In this document: positions 13,355 to 23,026 of the stretch, piece by piece
Position numbering within the stretch: position 1 is the first letter of the stretch
Layout of the letters: each line of letters begins with the position of its first letter
The notes under the pieces: generated by a model
Told to the model about the DNA's origin: nothing
The model's input: only the letters and a program-made list of their open reading frames with translations
Databases searched by the model: none
From: Saccharomyces paradoxus
Taxonomy: Eukaryota; Ascomycota; Saccharomycetes; Saccharomycetales; Saccharomycetaceae
Assembly (NCBI RefSeq): GCF_002079055.1
Contig: NC_047491.1
Location: 248,001 to 312,000 of the forward strand
Reading direction: 5' to 3'
DNA: 64,000 bases
Program-made: the position numbers and the translations under genes

Positions 13355-14248
13355 TTATACACGACAATTAGAAATTTCAAAAACCATGATATCGGATGCA
13401 CCGAGTCTTTTCAATTCATCTAAAACAACACCCTTTGTCTTTCTCTCAATCATAGAACTAACAGCAACCCATCCCTCATCATCAATTTTCGAAATGGTTG
13501 GTGCTCTACGACCAGGTGTCACCTTCAAAAGTTCGGGTAGCTTATCTTCAGGTGCGTTATAAATACACGAAACGAATTTTTGAGCGGTCATAACACCTTC
13601 AATTCTTGATTTTATGGTAGCAATCAAACTCTTATCACTCTTTGGATTCTTGGATTCTATTAGATAGGCACTTGTACCTAGAACAGTGGCAATATCGACC
13701 AAGCCTGCTGCTCTCATTGTCTCACCACTTTCTACAAGATCCACAATAGCATCACCAATTCCCAGAGCGCAGGATGCTTCCACGGAACCACCAACATACT
13801 TTATCTTTGTTGTCATTTTTTCAACGGTAGTTCCCTCCAACCCCGCGAAGTATCTTTCAGCAAGTCTCACAAAACTGGTAACAATAGTTTTGCCGATTAA
13901 TTGTTCTGGTTTTTTATATTCGCCATTTACTGGGACTTGCACCTGCAATTTACAGTTACCAAATTGCAGATCGATTGCTAAATCCACGTCGACATCAGAT
14001 TCACGAACTTGATCAACACCAGTTATACCAAGGTCACACTTACCTTCACCAACAAAAGTTGGAATATCTGCAGCAGGCAAAAAGATCAATGCTATAGGTA
14101 AGCTTGTGCATAGTGCTATGTCTAATCTTTGAGAACGGTGGAAATTAATATCAGCGCCATTCAAAATAGAGACACTTTTGGAATATAAACGACCTTTCTT
14201 TGGGATTGCAAACAGCAGTCTATCAGTTAGATGATTGACCAAATCCAT
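13355..14248 (-). CDS. HIS1: His1, ATP phosphoribosyltransferase
   Basis: Encodes 297 residues, the reference length of YER055C. It catalyses the first step of histidine synthesis, joining ATP and PRPP to phosphoribosyl-ATP in the cytosol. This is the long HisG form: the N-terminal catalytic lobes begin LLFAIPKKGRLYSKS and contain GKCDLGITGVDQV, and the PRPP loop is in GIGDAIVDLVESGETMRAAGL. The C-terminal ACT-like domain, which binds the inhibitor histidine, covers about the last 75 residues (KVTPGRRAPTIS onward). About a dozen residues differ from the S288C sequence I remember. Two Gcn4 sites lie upstream. Confidence 0.98.
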   Translation of the reverse strand: MDLVNHLTDRLLFAIPKKGRLYSKSVSILNGADINFHRSQRLDIALCTSLPIALIFLPAADIPTFVGEGKCDLGITGVDQVRESDVDVDLAIDLQFGNCKLQVQVPVNGEYKKPEQLIGKTIVTSFVRLAERYFAGLEGTTVEKMTTKIKYVGGSVEASCALGIGDAIVDLVESGETMRAAGLVDIATVLGTSAYLIESKNPKSDKSLIATIKSRIEGVMTAQKFVSCIYNAPEDKLPELLKVTPGRRAPTISKIDDEGWVAVSSMIERKTKGVVLDELKRLGASDIMVFEISNCRV

Positions 14249-14935
14249 TGCTCTATAGAATTTTTCTCAACTAGTTTTCCTCTGAAGACCTAAACTGATG
14301 ATAAGAATAAGATTTAAAAGTTTCAAAGAGTAAAAAATGATTTTAATTTACCGTGTATAAATGGCCTTTCAGGTGAGTAAATTCTGCGAAAACATTTTAT
14401 AAGTTCCAACGTTCAGATGACTCACTTGGAAGTGTTTTTTTCAATCATTGGCTTTCGTACGTACGTACACGTGTTTTGCGCTCTCTCGCTTCAAAATGCC
14501 GAAATAAGAGAATTTCCGGGAAGAGTCACGCTGTTAGCAGCGAGTTTGCAAATAAATAAATTAGCTAATTAATAGTAATTAATCTCTCGACAAGGAGTCT
14601 ACTATCTGGCATGTTAAACGGCCCTTCTAGCCGGGTTATAAATTGTTCTTTTTACGTCTATGTGCATTTATTTCTTTTTTTTACTTTGGTTCCTTTTGCC
14701 AGCCGGATATGCAGGCCATAAAGTTTTGATGATATGGAAGGCATGTAATGATCTTGGCATTCTTGAAATTCGCATTTACCATGGAGATTGCAGTTTGACA
14801 TATGCTGTTGATTGTAAAATACAGTTTGCAGCTATTTCTTATTAAAATGAGATGTCTAAATAGTGTACATGAAATTACATTTATGAAACATGACGTTAAA
14901 TGTGTATGGGGAATGATCGCCTAAACCATTACTTC
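14249..14935. other. HIS1 promoter and FCY2 3' region
   Basis: 687 bases between two minus-strand genes. The HIS1-proximal part carries the two Gcn4 sites listed separately and a repeated GTAC stretch near 14457-14470. The distal 300 bases are FCY2 downstream sequence with no supported gene; a plus-strand frame at 14660-14845 is considered spurious. Confidence 0.55.
14418..14528. promoter_or_regulatory. Two Gcn4 sites upstream of HIS1
   Basis: TGACTCA at 14418-14424 and the reverse-complement core GAGTCA at 14523-14528, about 170 and 275 bases upstream of the HIS1 ATG. HIS1 is a classical Gcn4 target, so function is likely. Confidence 0.8.
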
Positions 14936-16537
14936 TTAACGACCGAAATATTTTATTTCTAAAGGCCTCAAGATGTTGAAGATGATGAAGGCCCAACTTG
15001 CACCTAACTCGAACCCGATATCACCACCATACTCTCCGATCAAACGACCAATTTCACCAACCCAATAAGTTTGACACATACCCAATGCAACACCGAAGGC
15101 ACCGACAATTAAGGCAGAAGTACCCGCAATACCGATAGGTAAACGTCCCCAATTATCCCAATCATCGACATTATAAGCACTGAACGAACGCCTGTAGAAA
15201 AAGTGCTCTGAACAAGAAATGGCAATGTAAATAGCTAAGTAGTAACCGATGGAATCCATGAAATTTTCCATAAAACTGTCAAAGTAATAGGTGGCGGGGA
15301 TGGAAATACCTAAAGTTGCAGCATTACCTGCCATTGTCCAGACTACTCTAGGTATTTTAGCCAAAGGCGCCCACAGAGCTTGGGCAGATAAAGCAACGGT
15401 ATACATATTTGGAATATTATTAGCAATAGTAGACAATGCTAACAAAACACAGCAGAATTGACCAAACCCGTTTAGAGAGTTAGGGACCAAAATAGCATAT
15501 ATAACGCCACCCATAGCATTTTTATCATAATATGCCTTCCAGGTTGGGTCATTAAGAGCAGCCATAGCGGAGGCAGCACCAAGAATCATAGTGAAAAATA
15601 GAGGGAACGCTAGACCAGCAACTAGGGAGAAGAAAATCTTGTACTTGTTTGTCTTCTTTGGCATATATACAGTATAGTCAGCTGCATATGTCGTCCACCC
15701 TGCGGCAAAACCGAAAATAGAAGAACCAAAAGAAAGGACGCCACCTGCAGTAGTTGCGCCTCCTACCCATTCCCCTCCTTTAAACTTTCCTGATCTCGAT
15801 AGTTGAGCAATAATGACTAAAAAGACGGCAAAGTTGGGCACCCAGGACCATTTTTCGTATGCATGAATGACACTATAACCAAAAAAAGTCACAAGCACAG
15901 TACCACCAATAATGATCAGACAACCAGCCCAAAGAGGACAGACATGACCAGAACCTTCATTCACCATATTCAACAGTTGCGCGGAGACAGAGGTATTCAC
16001 AATACCCCAACCGACACAAGCAATAACGTTAATAAGAGAGAAAATTCTTGCCGTTACATTACCAACCAGATATCTGGACAAAATCATCTGTCTTAAACCC
16101 AGTTCAGCACCAAAGACGGAAAAGAACGCAACAAATATTAAACCCATTATATTAAAAAAGATGATAACCAAAACACTTTGACCAAAGTTTAGACCGAATA
16201 CCATGGGACCTAAGGCACCTAAAGCATATGATGCAATGACCATATTGGCTGAAAACCACATGGACGCAGCATTCAGTATGGAATCGTCAGATTTTTCATC
16301 CTCTGTGACTGGTTCAACACCCTTTGTTTCTGCATTTAAACTGGCAAAGAACTTATGGAACCATGATAATTTTGTGGCCTCTGATGATTCAACGATGTAT
16401 TGTTGGTCATCTTCGGAAGTTGCTGTAAAAGTTTCAGAAGCGGCTACCTTCTTCTCATTTTCCAGACTTGAGCCTATTACAGGAGATCTCTTCTCCAAGT
16501 CCTGGATTTCGTAAACATTATTTCCCTCTTCCAGCAT
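14936..16537 (-). CDS. FCY2: Fcy2, purine-cytosine permease
   Basis: Encodes 533 residues, the reference length of YER056C. It is a proton symporter of the NCS1 family that imports cytosine, adenine, guanine and hypoxanthine at the plasma membrane. After a polar cytosolic N-terminus of about 90 residues, twelve membrane helices follow; the family core is seen in WFSANMVIASYALGALGP, LNFGQSVLVIIFFN and AAGWTTYAADYTVYMPKKTN. FCY21 and FCY22 lie 6.5 and 8.5 kb away on the other strand. Parts of the coding sequence are nearly identical to FCY22, which points to gene conversion. A TGACTC-type element lies about 400 bases upstream. Confidence 0.97.
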   Translation of the reverse strand: MLEEGNNVYEIQDLEKRSPVIGSSLENEKKVAASETFTATSEDDQQYIVESSEATKLSWFHKFFASLNAETKGVEPVTEDEKSDDSILNAASMWFSANMVIASYALGALGPMVFGLNFGQSVLVIIFFNIMGLIFVAFFSVFGAELGLRQMILSRYLVGNVTARIFSLINVIACVGWGIVNTSVSAQLLNMVNEGSGHVCPLWAGCLIIIGGTVLVTFFGYSVIHAYEKWSWVPNFAVFLVIIAQLSRSGKFKGGEWVGGATTAGGVLSFGSSIFGFAAGWTTYAADYTVYMPKKTNKYKIFFSLVAGLAFPLFFTMILGAASAMAALNDPTWKAYYDKNAMGGVIYAILVPNSLNGFGQFCCVLLALSTIANNIPNMYTVALSAQALWAPLAKIPRVVWTMAGNAATLGISIPATYYFDSFMENFMDSIGYYLAIYIAISCSEHFFYRRSFSAYNVDDWDNWGRLPIGIAGTSALIVGAFGVALGMCQTYWVGEIGRLIGEYGGDIGFELGASWAFIIFNILRPLEIKYFGR

Positions 16538-17851
16538 TCTTTATAAGTGGTTATAACAGAAGATAGGGTGTTTTATATGCGGATTTATATGGTTATTGTC
16601 GTGAATAATATTACAGTTAAGCTTACTTATTTACATCGCAGAGAGAAACGTCTCCAACGAGTTTTAGACTTATCGCTATTTTACTGCTTAAATATTTTCG
16701 ATGGATATTTATATTAATTCCATTATCTTGGTTGGTTCCCTGACATCTTGATCATCGAGAAAAAAAAAAAAAGGACCTGAAAAATTCTGAAAATGAAAAA
16801 AAGAAATTAAAGACTCATAATTATTTATTGATAAGGCGAAAGCGTACCAACTATATGTACGTAGAAGTCAATGGCAATCACGATAAAGCTGTGCGTTAAT
16901 GACCGAACGCGCGCGGCGGGCATTTCAGGAAAAGAGTCAATTTGTACGAATACCCCCACTCGCGAAGGGCGATAAAATCGACTGATATTTTACTTCTTGG
17001 GCCGTTCCACTGGTGACAAAAAGAAAACTCGCCGCCCCCATTCTCTGTCACTAAGCAAATCCGCAGAGAAATATTGCAGTCATTTTTGGCCCAATAAGAT
17101 CACTGTCGGACGATTTGGTGTCTTGGATGACTTCTTTGTCGTTCTCCACAGGTAAATCACTTAAAAGTAATATGATATATGATAGATTAATTAATTTCAG
17201 GAATTAATATGATTACGGAAACTTGGTTGAAAAGTGGCTGAATTCACGACGTAATCTATCTTGACATCTTTTTCTTTTTCAGCGATAATTCTCTAGGGTA
17301 TTTTGTTTGTTTTTCCCCTTGGATTTTATCTGTATGCTTTATTCAGTTCCTGTTTGTATGGCTTGCGCAAGCACTCTCTTTCGCGAAGGCAAAAATATGC
17401 TGAAATTTGGTAAGCCTACTCAACAAAGTTGGATTTGAGGTAGCATTCACGTAACTTGTCGGCGTAGGATTTGGCGGAGGCATTTGGCATAATGTTGGTA
17501 GTATATGGATCTTTTTTTTTTTGGGTTTTTTTGACAGTTTTATCCGCATTAATTAAGCAATTTGGAGATACTTGAAACAAAGTGATATCAACACACCATT
17601 TCTATGGCAGAGTTTGTTTTATCCGCTCTTCGGTACGTCGTCTCTAATTGAAGAGGCGGCCGGCCGCCACATTCCTGTGGCTATGGATGACAATGATTGG
17701 TAAAGAGATTGTAGCCTGACAACATTACAGCAAGGTTATCCATAGAGTTGCTAGAGTGGTAAAAATTTTCTTGTAATATGAATTATTTTTATTCGTGCTT
17801 TATATAAAACAGTTAATTAGATACATAAGAAAAGTGACATTTTCTTAAAGT
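16538..17851. other. FCY2 promoter and RPL34A 3' region
   Basis: A 1.3-kb gap with no supported gene. On the FCY2 side there is a GAGTCA (reverse TGACTC, Gcn4/Bas1 type) at 16934-16939, a GC-rich patch near 16909-16922, and a second GC-rich patch near 17029-17040. A GGCCGGCC patch lies near 17657. The right 300 bases are RPL34A downstream sequence. A minus-strand frame at 17343-17549 has no domain. Confidence 0.5.
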
Positions 17852-18609
17852 TTATTTCTTGGCCTTCTTTTCGGATTTCTTGGCAGCTTCAGTTTGTTCC
17901 TTGACAACCTTCTTGACAATTTTCTGTTCTTCGATCAAGAAAGCTCTAACAATTCTTTCCTTGACACAGTTGGCACATCTAGAACCACCGTAAGCTCTGG
18001 AAACAGTCTTGTGGGTCTTGGAAACAGTGGCGTATTGTCTTGGTCTCAAAGTAGAGATACCTTGCAAAGCGTTACCACAGTCACCACACTTTGGTCTGGT
18101 AGCTAATTTTTTAACATGTTGGGCACGCAAAATACCACCTGGTGTCTTAACAACCTTGATTTTGTTAGAACGGGTGTTGTCTATTTGAAAATGTTCTCAG
18201 AAAGTTGGTTTACTCTCTCATTTGAAAAAATGTTAGTACTAAATATTTCAACAATAGGAAAAAATCGAGAAAATTTTAAAGGAAGTTTTCACAGCACGGA
18301 TCAAGATTATTAGCGCCAAAGCTGAAAGTAGCTGCTCTTATTTAACTCTTGCTTTTCTTCAAATTACTGCTGCCATTGTATTATTTCTGGGTACAAGTAA
18401 CACTTCATTTAAAATAAATTATTGGTTATGGGTTCCATAAAAATGGCTTAAACTGCCCATGCAAATTATATTGGGCCCCTATGATATGGTATTCTCTCTT
18501 GATCTCTTTTAGTTGTTTAATCGTCATCTCTTTAATGTTTCTCGTAATTCAAAAGTGCGCCTTTAAACATACATGGATTTCTTCTTCTGAAAGTAACACG
18601 TTGGGCCAT
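17852..18609 (-). CDS. RPL34A: Rpl34a, ribosomal protein eL34, one intron
   Basis: The coding sequence is split. Exon 1 is 18573-18609 (37 bases, reading MAQRVTFRRRNP) and exon 2 is 17852-18180 (329 bases). Together they give 121 residues, the length of eL34 (YER056C-A), a 60S subunit protein. The zinc-binding cysteines are seen as CGDC and CANC, and the tail is rich in lysine. The exon 2 frame on its own lacks the real start. The exon join restores a tyrosine codon and the reading NPYNTRSNK. A Rap1-like site and a long A-run upstream are typical of ribosomal-protein promoters. A paralogue RPL34B is expected elsewhere. Confidence 0.97.
18181..18572 (-). other. RPL34A intron
   Basis: A 392-base intron with the consensus 5' site GTATGT (18567-18572 on the minus strand), a perfect branch point TACTAAC (18232-18238) and a 3' site ending in TAG at 18181. 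The branch-to-3'-site distance is about 50 bases. No snoRNA boxes were recognised. Confidence 0.95.
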
Positions 18610-19181
18610 TTTTGGTTGTTCTGTTATGCAGTTTACTCGTTAATACTGTATATCACTGTGCGTGATTAATCTCTAATATTTCATTTCCTTCTAGATAATA
18701 CCTTCTGCGCCAAGGCTCAGGAAACTTACACGGGAGTGGTATCGACCAGGCAGCAGATTGGTAAGGGACATGAGCCAGAGTACCGTACCGAGGGCATTTC
18801 CGCTCGGCGGAGAATGACGGTATAATGAGAAAATTGTGAAGGGTGTGGTCGTAACCACTAACAGAGCGGGAGCAGCCAAAATCAAGCTCTTCCTTTTCAA
18901 AAGATAAAAACAAAAAAAAAAAAAAAAAAAAAAAAATTCCTCACCCACACACCCCACTGAATTATGTATCTTGCTGAGTGCACCTTTACATCCTTCTTTT
19001 AATTGAAAAAACAGTCTTCGAAAAATGTCAGGTATGCAAAAGGAAATCAACTAAATTAGCACAACATGTGCATTCTTCAGATGGGAGGGCGACGAAAGTC
19101 ATATTTCTATGGGTTTTATATCTTAACCTACAAAATATTTAGTAGAACTCTGATTTCTAAAAGTCGCTATTAATTCTTGCT
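18610..19181. promoter_or_regulatory. RPL34A promoter with Rap1-like site and poly(A) tract
   Basis: 572 bases between RPL34A and the 3' end of HMF1. A run of 25 adenines sits at 18912-18936, directly followed by ACCCACACACC at 18943-18953, which resembles the Rap1 consensus. A Rap1 site beside a homopolymeric A/T tract is the usual design of ribosomal-protein promoters. Minus-strand frames through the A-run (18653-19050) are not genes. Confidence 0.65.
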
Positions 19182-19571
19182 CTAATCTCTTTCTGCAGCA
19201 ATGGCTTCCATTTCCATGTCAACGCCTAATGGTAAAGCTGCAACGGCAACGCATGATCTAGCAGGTTTGTGAGTGCTGAAATACTTGGCATAAACGGAGT
19301 TGAATTCAGCAAAGTGATTGATATCTGCCAGGAAAATGTTTACTTTGACGACCCTGTCCAATGAGGAATTGCTTGATTCCAGAACGTTTTTAATGTTTTG
19401 AATCACTTGTTCAGCCTTATCAGCGATGGAGCCTTCAACCAACTTGTTGTCTGGCGTCACTGGAATTTGACCAGAAAGGAAAATTAAGTTGTTCACTTTC
19501 ATAGCATGGGAGTAAGAAGCCGCAGCAGCTGGTGCGGATTCACAAATAACAGGAGTTAACTTGGTGGCCAT
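19182..19571 (-). CDS. HMF1: Hmf1, RidA/YjgF-family protein
   Basis: Encodes 129 residues of the RidA (YER057c/YjgF/UK114) family, for which this gene is a namesake. Family members deaminate reactive enamine or imine intermediates from PLP enzymes and form trimers with active sites at the interfaces. The conserved parts are seen as IFLSGQIPVTPDN and the C-terminal CVAVAALPLGVDMEMEAIA. There is no mitochondrial presequence, unlike its paralogue Mmf1, so the cytosol and nucleus are expected. The promoter is shared with PET117 on the opposite strand. Confidence 0.96.
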   Translation of the reverse strand: MATKLTPVICESAPAAAASYSHAMKVNNLIFLSGQIPVTPDNKLVEGSIADKAEQVIQNIKNVLESSNSSLDRVVKVNIFLADINHFAEFNSVYAKYFSTHKPARSCVAVAALPLGVDMEMEAIAAERD

Positions 19572-20218
19572 AATTAAAAAGAGATAATGTTCGAAGGATA
19601 AATCTTATTCACTTTTTAGTAGAAAGCAAAATGCGGATGTACAATTCGTGCCCCTATCATGTGTCTGCTCGATTAAGAATTAATTTATTATTTCTTTTGT
19701 AGGCCAACAGCTCGCGCTATGGAGAAAGGAGTTACAATGCAAGCACGTGAGCACGATGAAACAATAACATGTTAGTATTATTTATAGGAGTTGATATGGT
19801 GGAAAAAGGTAAGTAAATCGGAACAAGTTAATTTAAAGTCCATTATCCGGTAAAACCACTGGTTTTGGCGTTCGCTGTACACATCGTGAGTCATGTTTTT
19901 GCTACAAATGTTTATATATGTATATATATCTGTTGTGGTAAGGTTCCGGTGTTTTCAATGGTAGTACTGACTAGAAGTTGTCGATATATATCACTGGGTG
20001 ATTACTGTAACATCGTTCCGTCAGTCAAACCTCAAGTTCCTAAGTGATCTTCCGATCGTAGCCATTGATATGTTCATTAGAGACTTCTTTCGGGGTTACC
20101 CCTAAATTTTCTCTATTTGGTTTGTATTAATCATTGGCATTTGAGTGATCGTAGTGAACGGATACGTTCAACGTTTAACGATGACACACACGGTAGTGCA
20201 TTCTAATTTCAGGCTGAG
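19572..20218. promoter_or_regulatory. Divergent promoter region HMF1/PET117
   Basis: 647 bases between two divergent genes. It has AT-rich blocks (for example near 19915-19930) but no factor site I can name with confidence. A plus-strand frame of 60 codons at 19865-20047 is not supported. Confidence 0.5.
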
Positions 20219-20542
20219 ATGAGTAGGGCTAGTAAGATAACTTTTACAGTTTCCTGCCTGATAACGGCAGTGACAGTAGTAGGCGTGCATTATGTCCAGG
20301 AAATGGAGAGGGAAACTCTGCATCAGGGTCCGATAAAAGATGCTAAACGAGTCGAAGAGAAAAGATTGAGGAACACAAATGGACCTGCATCACTGGATCC
20401 TGCAAAAGAAAGGAAAAGGTACTTCAATATGAGTGAACACGAGGAACAGAAAGAGTTGCGAAAGAAATATGAGACTATGCAACCGCTTAGTGGAGAAGTT
20501 GTAACCAAGGATGGTGAGGTGGTCAAAGAATCTAAGAGATAA
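20219..20542 (+). CDS. PET117: Pet117, cytochrome c oxidase assembly factor
   Basis: Encodes 107 residues, recognised as Pet117 (YER058W). It is needed for assembly of cytochrome c oxidase in the inner mitochondrial membrane and is linked to heme a synthesis through Cox15. A hydrophobic segment at about residues 5-22 (ITFTVSCLITAVTVVGVHYV) can serve as import signal and anchor. The rest is highly charged and probably helical (ERETLHQGP, then KERKRYFNMSEHEEQKELRKK), which suits a matrix-facing coiled domain. Confidence 0.95.
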   Translation: MSRASKITFTVSCLITAVTVVGVHYVQEMERETLHQGPIKDAKRVEEKRLRNTNGPASLDPAKERKRYFNMSEHEEQKELRKKYETMQPLSGEVVTKDGEVVKESKR

Positions 20543-21066
20543 ACGTCTACTCACAGGGGTTTATCTCTCTCTAGTCAAGACTGTTCTTGTATATATTTAT
20601 GTAAGAATCGTGTAATTACTTTCAGGAAGCCTTCAAGGTGAAGGAATAATCAAAATTCGAAGTCTCAATGTTAATTAATTATTGTGATCAAGGCCTTAAT
20701 GTCTCCCTTGCCCTTTTGAGGATATATTCCTCTGATTGAATTTCTATTTAATCATTACCTCGACGATTTTTAATGTGGGATCTCGCCTTAATGTGGCTCT
20801 TTTTCTTTCGCCCTTGCGGAAAAATTCTAAATGAACGTAATTTACCTAAGAGATAACAAGGCTAAACTTGATAGAACCTTAAAAATTTACATAGTTAATT
20901 GCGACAGCACCAACCGTGAGTGAGCCAAACTAGTGGAAGGTTTTCTAAATTCAGAGTGTGTGACATTGCAGTCAATATATACGTAATCATCCCTCATCCT
21001 AGAGCTATTTTTTGGAAGTAATTGAGCCAATTATTAGTTAAGTTAATTGTAGCAAATAGCGCCGGT
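20543..21066. other. PCL6 upstream region
   Basis: 524 bases between PET117 and PCL6, both on the plus strand. No gene, tRNA or repeat is visible. The PCL6 frame is open for 15 codons upstream of its ATG but has no earlier ATG there. Confidence 0.5.
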
Positions 21067-22326
21067 ATGTCTGTCAAAGGTGATTCTCCCTCATCGACAA
21101 ATGCCAGCAATAGTCCGAAGTCTACGTATTCAATACAATCAGATGATAAAGTAAACCTTGGTAGTGGCAACGTCGATATACGTACAGATAATCCACAACA
21201 AGACAATAGTAGGCGTGACATTGTGGTAGTGACGAGGGTAGCCTCTGAGGAGACTTTGGAGTCACAATCGTCTACTTCGTCAATGGGGATTAGACCAGAA
21301 TCATCCTTCAATTATGAGGATGCCTCCAACCAGGCCAGAGTTGAGATAAATAGTCGGGCACATGGCTCAAACATGAACACAATTAACAAATATAATCCAG
21401 TACGATTCCCAAAGAATAACGAAAGGCAATTTAGCGAGACAAACAATTTGAATGAGAAAGTGCAAGGTGCTCATACAGTTCAATCATCTACCCAGGAAGA
21501 CAAAATACTCGATGGTGACAAAAGTAATCTACAAGTGACTCCGTCTTTGAACATTGCAGAGTTCCCTACAGACAAGCTTCTTAAAATGCTGACAGCCTTA
21601 TTAACTAAAATTATTAAATCAAATGATAGGACAGCAGCGACAAATCCTAGTTTGACACAAGAGATTGAAAACGGCAGGTGTCTCGCACTAACTGAGAATG
21701 AAAAGAAATATTTAAGCCCTGTACTGGGGTTCAGAGGGAAGCACGTACCACAAATTGGCCTTGACCAATATTTTCAGAGGATCCAGAAGTATTGCCCCAC
21801 AACGAATGATGTATTTTTATCGCTCCTCGTATATTTCGATAGAATATCCAAAAGATGCAATAGTGCTACTACGACGCCTAAAACTAATACTGCAAAACGT
21901 GATTCAACCTCCGATGGATACTCCCTAAATAAAGCTAATAGGGGCGCCGACAAAATGTCCGCATGTAACAGTAACGAAAATAATGAAAATAACGATTCAG
22001 ATGACGAAAATACAGACGTTCAAAAGGATTCAAGGCCACATCCTCAGATGTTTGTGATGGATTCACATAATATTCACAGATTGATCATAGCTGGTATCAC
22101 CGTAAGTACGAAGTTTCTGAGCGATTTCTTCTACAGCAATTCGAGATACTCAAGGGTAGGAGGTATATCTTTACAAGAACTCAATCATTTGGAGCTGCAG
22201 TTCCTGGTTTTGTGTGATTTTGAACTTTTAATATCAGTCAATGAATTGCAGAGATACGCGGACTTATTATACAGGTTTTGGAATAACGCAAAAGCCCAAT
22301 CACAGGCACTAGTTACGAGCATGTAG
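21067..22326 (+). CDS. PCL6: Pcl6, Pho85 cyclin
   Basis: From the ATG at 21067 the product has 419 residues (reference about 420). Recognised as Pcl6 (YER059W), a cyclin that directs the kinase Pho85 to glycogen synthase control, with paralogue Pcl7. The first 165 residues are polar and rich in Ser/Asn. The cyclin box runs over about residues 170-410 and is interrupted by a low-complexity acidic insert (around NSNENNENNDSDDENTD). The C-terminal part DSHNIHRLIIAGITVSTKFL and ELNHLELQFLVLCDFELLIS is the diagnostic Pho80-like half. Both blocks needed for Pho85 binding look intact. Confidence 0.96.
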   Translation: MSVKGDSPSSTNASNSPKSTYSIQSDDKVNLGSGNVDIRTDNPQQDNSRRDIVVVTRVASEETLESQSSTSSMGIRPESSFNYEDASNQARVEINSRAHGSNMNTINKYNPVRFPKNNERQFSETNNLNEKVQGAHTVQSSTQEDKILDGDKSNLQVTPSLNIAEFPTDKLLKMLTALLTKIIKSNDRTAATNPSLTQEIENGRCLALTENEKKYLSPVLGFRGKHVPQIGLDQYFQRIQKYCPTTNDVFLSLLVYFDRISKRCNSATTTPKTNTAKRDSTSDGYSLNKANRGADKMSACNSNENNENNDSDDENTDVQKDSRPHPQMFVMDSHNIHRLIIAGITVSTKFLSDFFYSNSRYSRVGGISLQELNHLELQFLVLCDFELLISVNELQRYADLLYRFWNNAKAQSQALVTSM

Positions 22327-23026
22327 AAATGCGTAATATGCAAGTAGATATATTTACATACACAGTTTCTTTCGAAGGTAATAATTATCTTAAGTGTTAA
22401 CTTCCACGTTGCTAGAAGATAAGTACAGGAACTTTCTTAGCAATTTCTCTAATATTCTTTAAGACCTGTTTCTAATTTACGGTTTGAACTACTGTATTGC
22501 TCAGAGATAAGAATGGCATGTTTAGCAGCATTCTATGATGATCGATTTGTTCTCGTTCAAATATTATAGCAACCGATAATGCTTATCCCTCACATTGACC
22601 AGATATCAATGTGATTTCATTCAAGCTTATCACATGATTGACTGCATATCGAGCAGTCAAGTTTGACTGCTGACTGAGATTTCATGTGCGAATCTTATCA
22701 TATTCCGTTTCACCGATTCTAACTTACTTTTCACCACGAATACGAGGAGGGCAGAGATGCCGGCGTCATTATGTGACGGGAAGAAAAATTCGATAAGGCC
22801 TTTTTTTTTTTCATTCATCGAATTGTTAAGCAATGTAAGTCAGAAATAAAACGTATATATACTCGGACGTCGACGTTCTTGTTAAGAGGTACTTTGTAGT
22901 CCAAACTAACATAAACACAGCATTCAAAGTGTTTGTTACTTTATTATTATCAGCATTGAGGGGAGGTGCGTTCGGAAAACCTACCATAGTATAAAACGGT
23001 TAACAAATATACCTCAAACGCATGAA
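22327..23026. other. FCY21 upstream region
   Basis: 700 bases between PCL6 and FCY21. It contains short related blocks around TCAAGTTTGACTGC near 22655-22675 and a T-run near 22801-22811, and AT-rich blocks near 22855. No gene is visible. The codon ATA at 23009 stands where S288C, as I remember it, has the FCY21 ATG. Confidence 0.5.

Noticed and set aside
18653-19050. Minus-strand frames through the poly(A) tract upstream of RPL34A
   Set aside because: The translations contain a run of phenylalanines from the A-run and overlap the Rap1-type promoter element.
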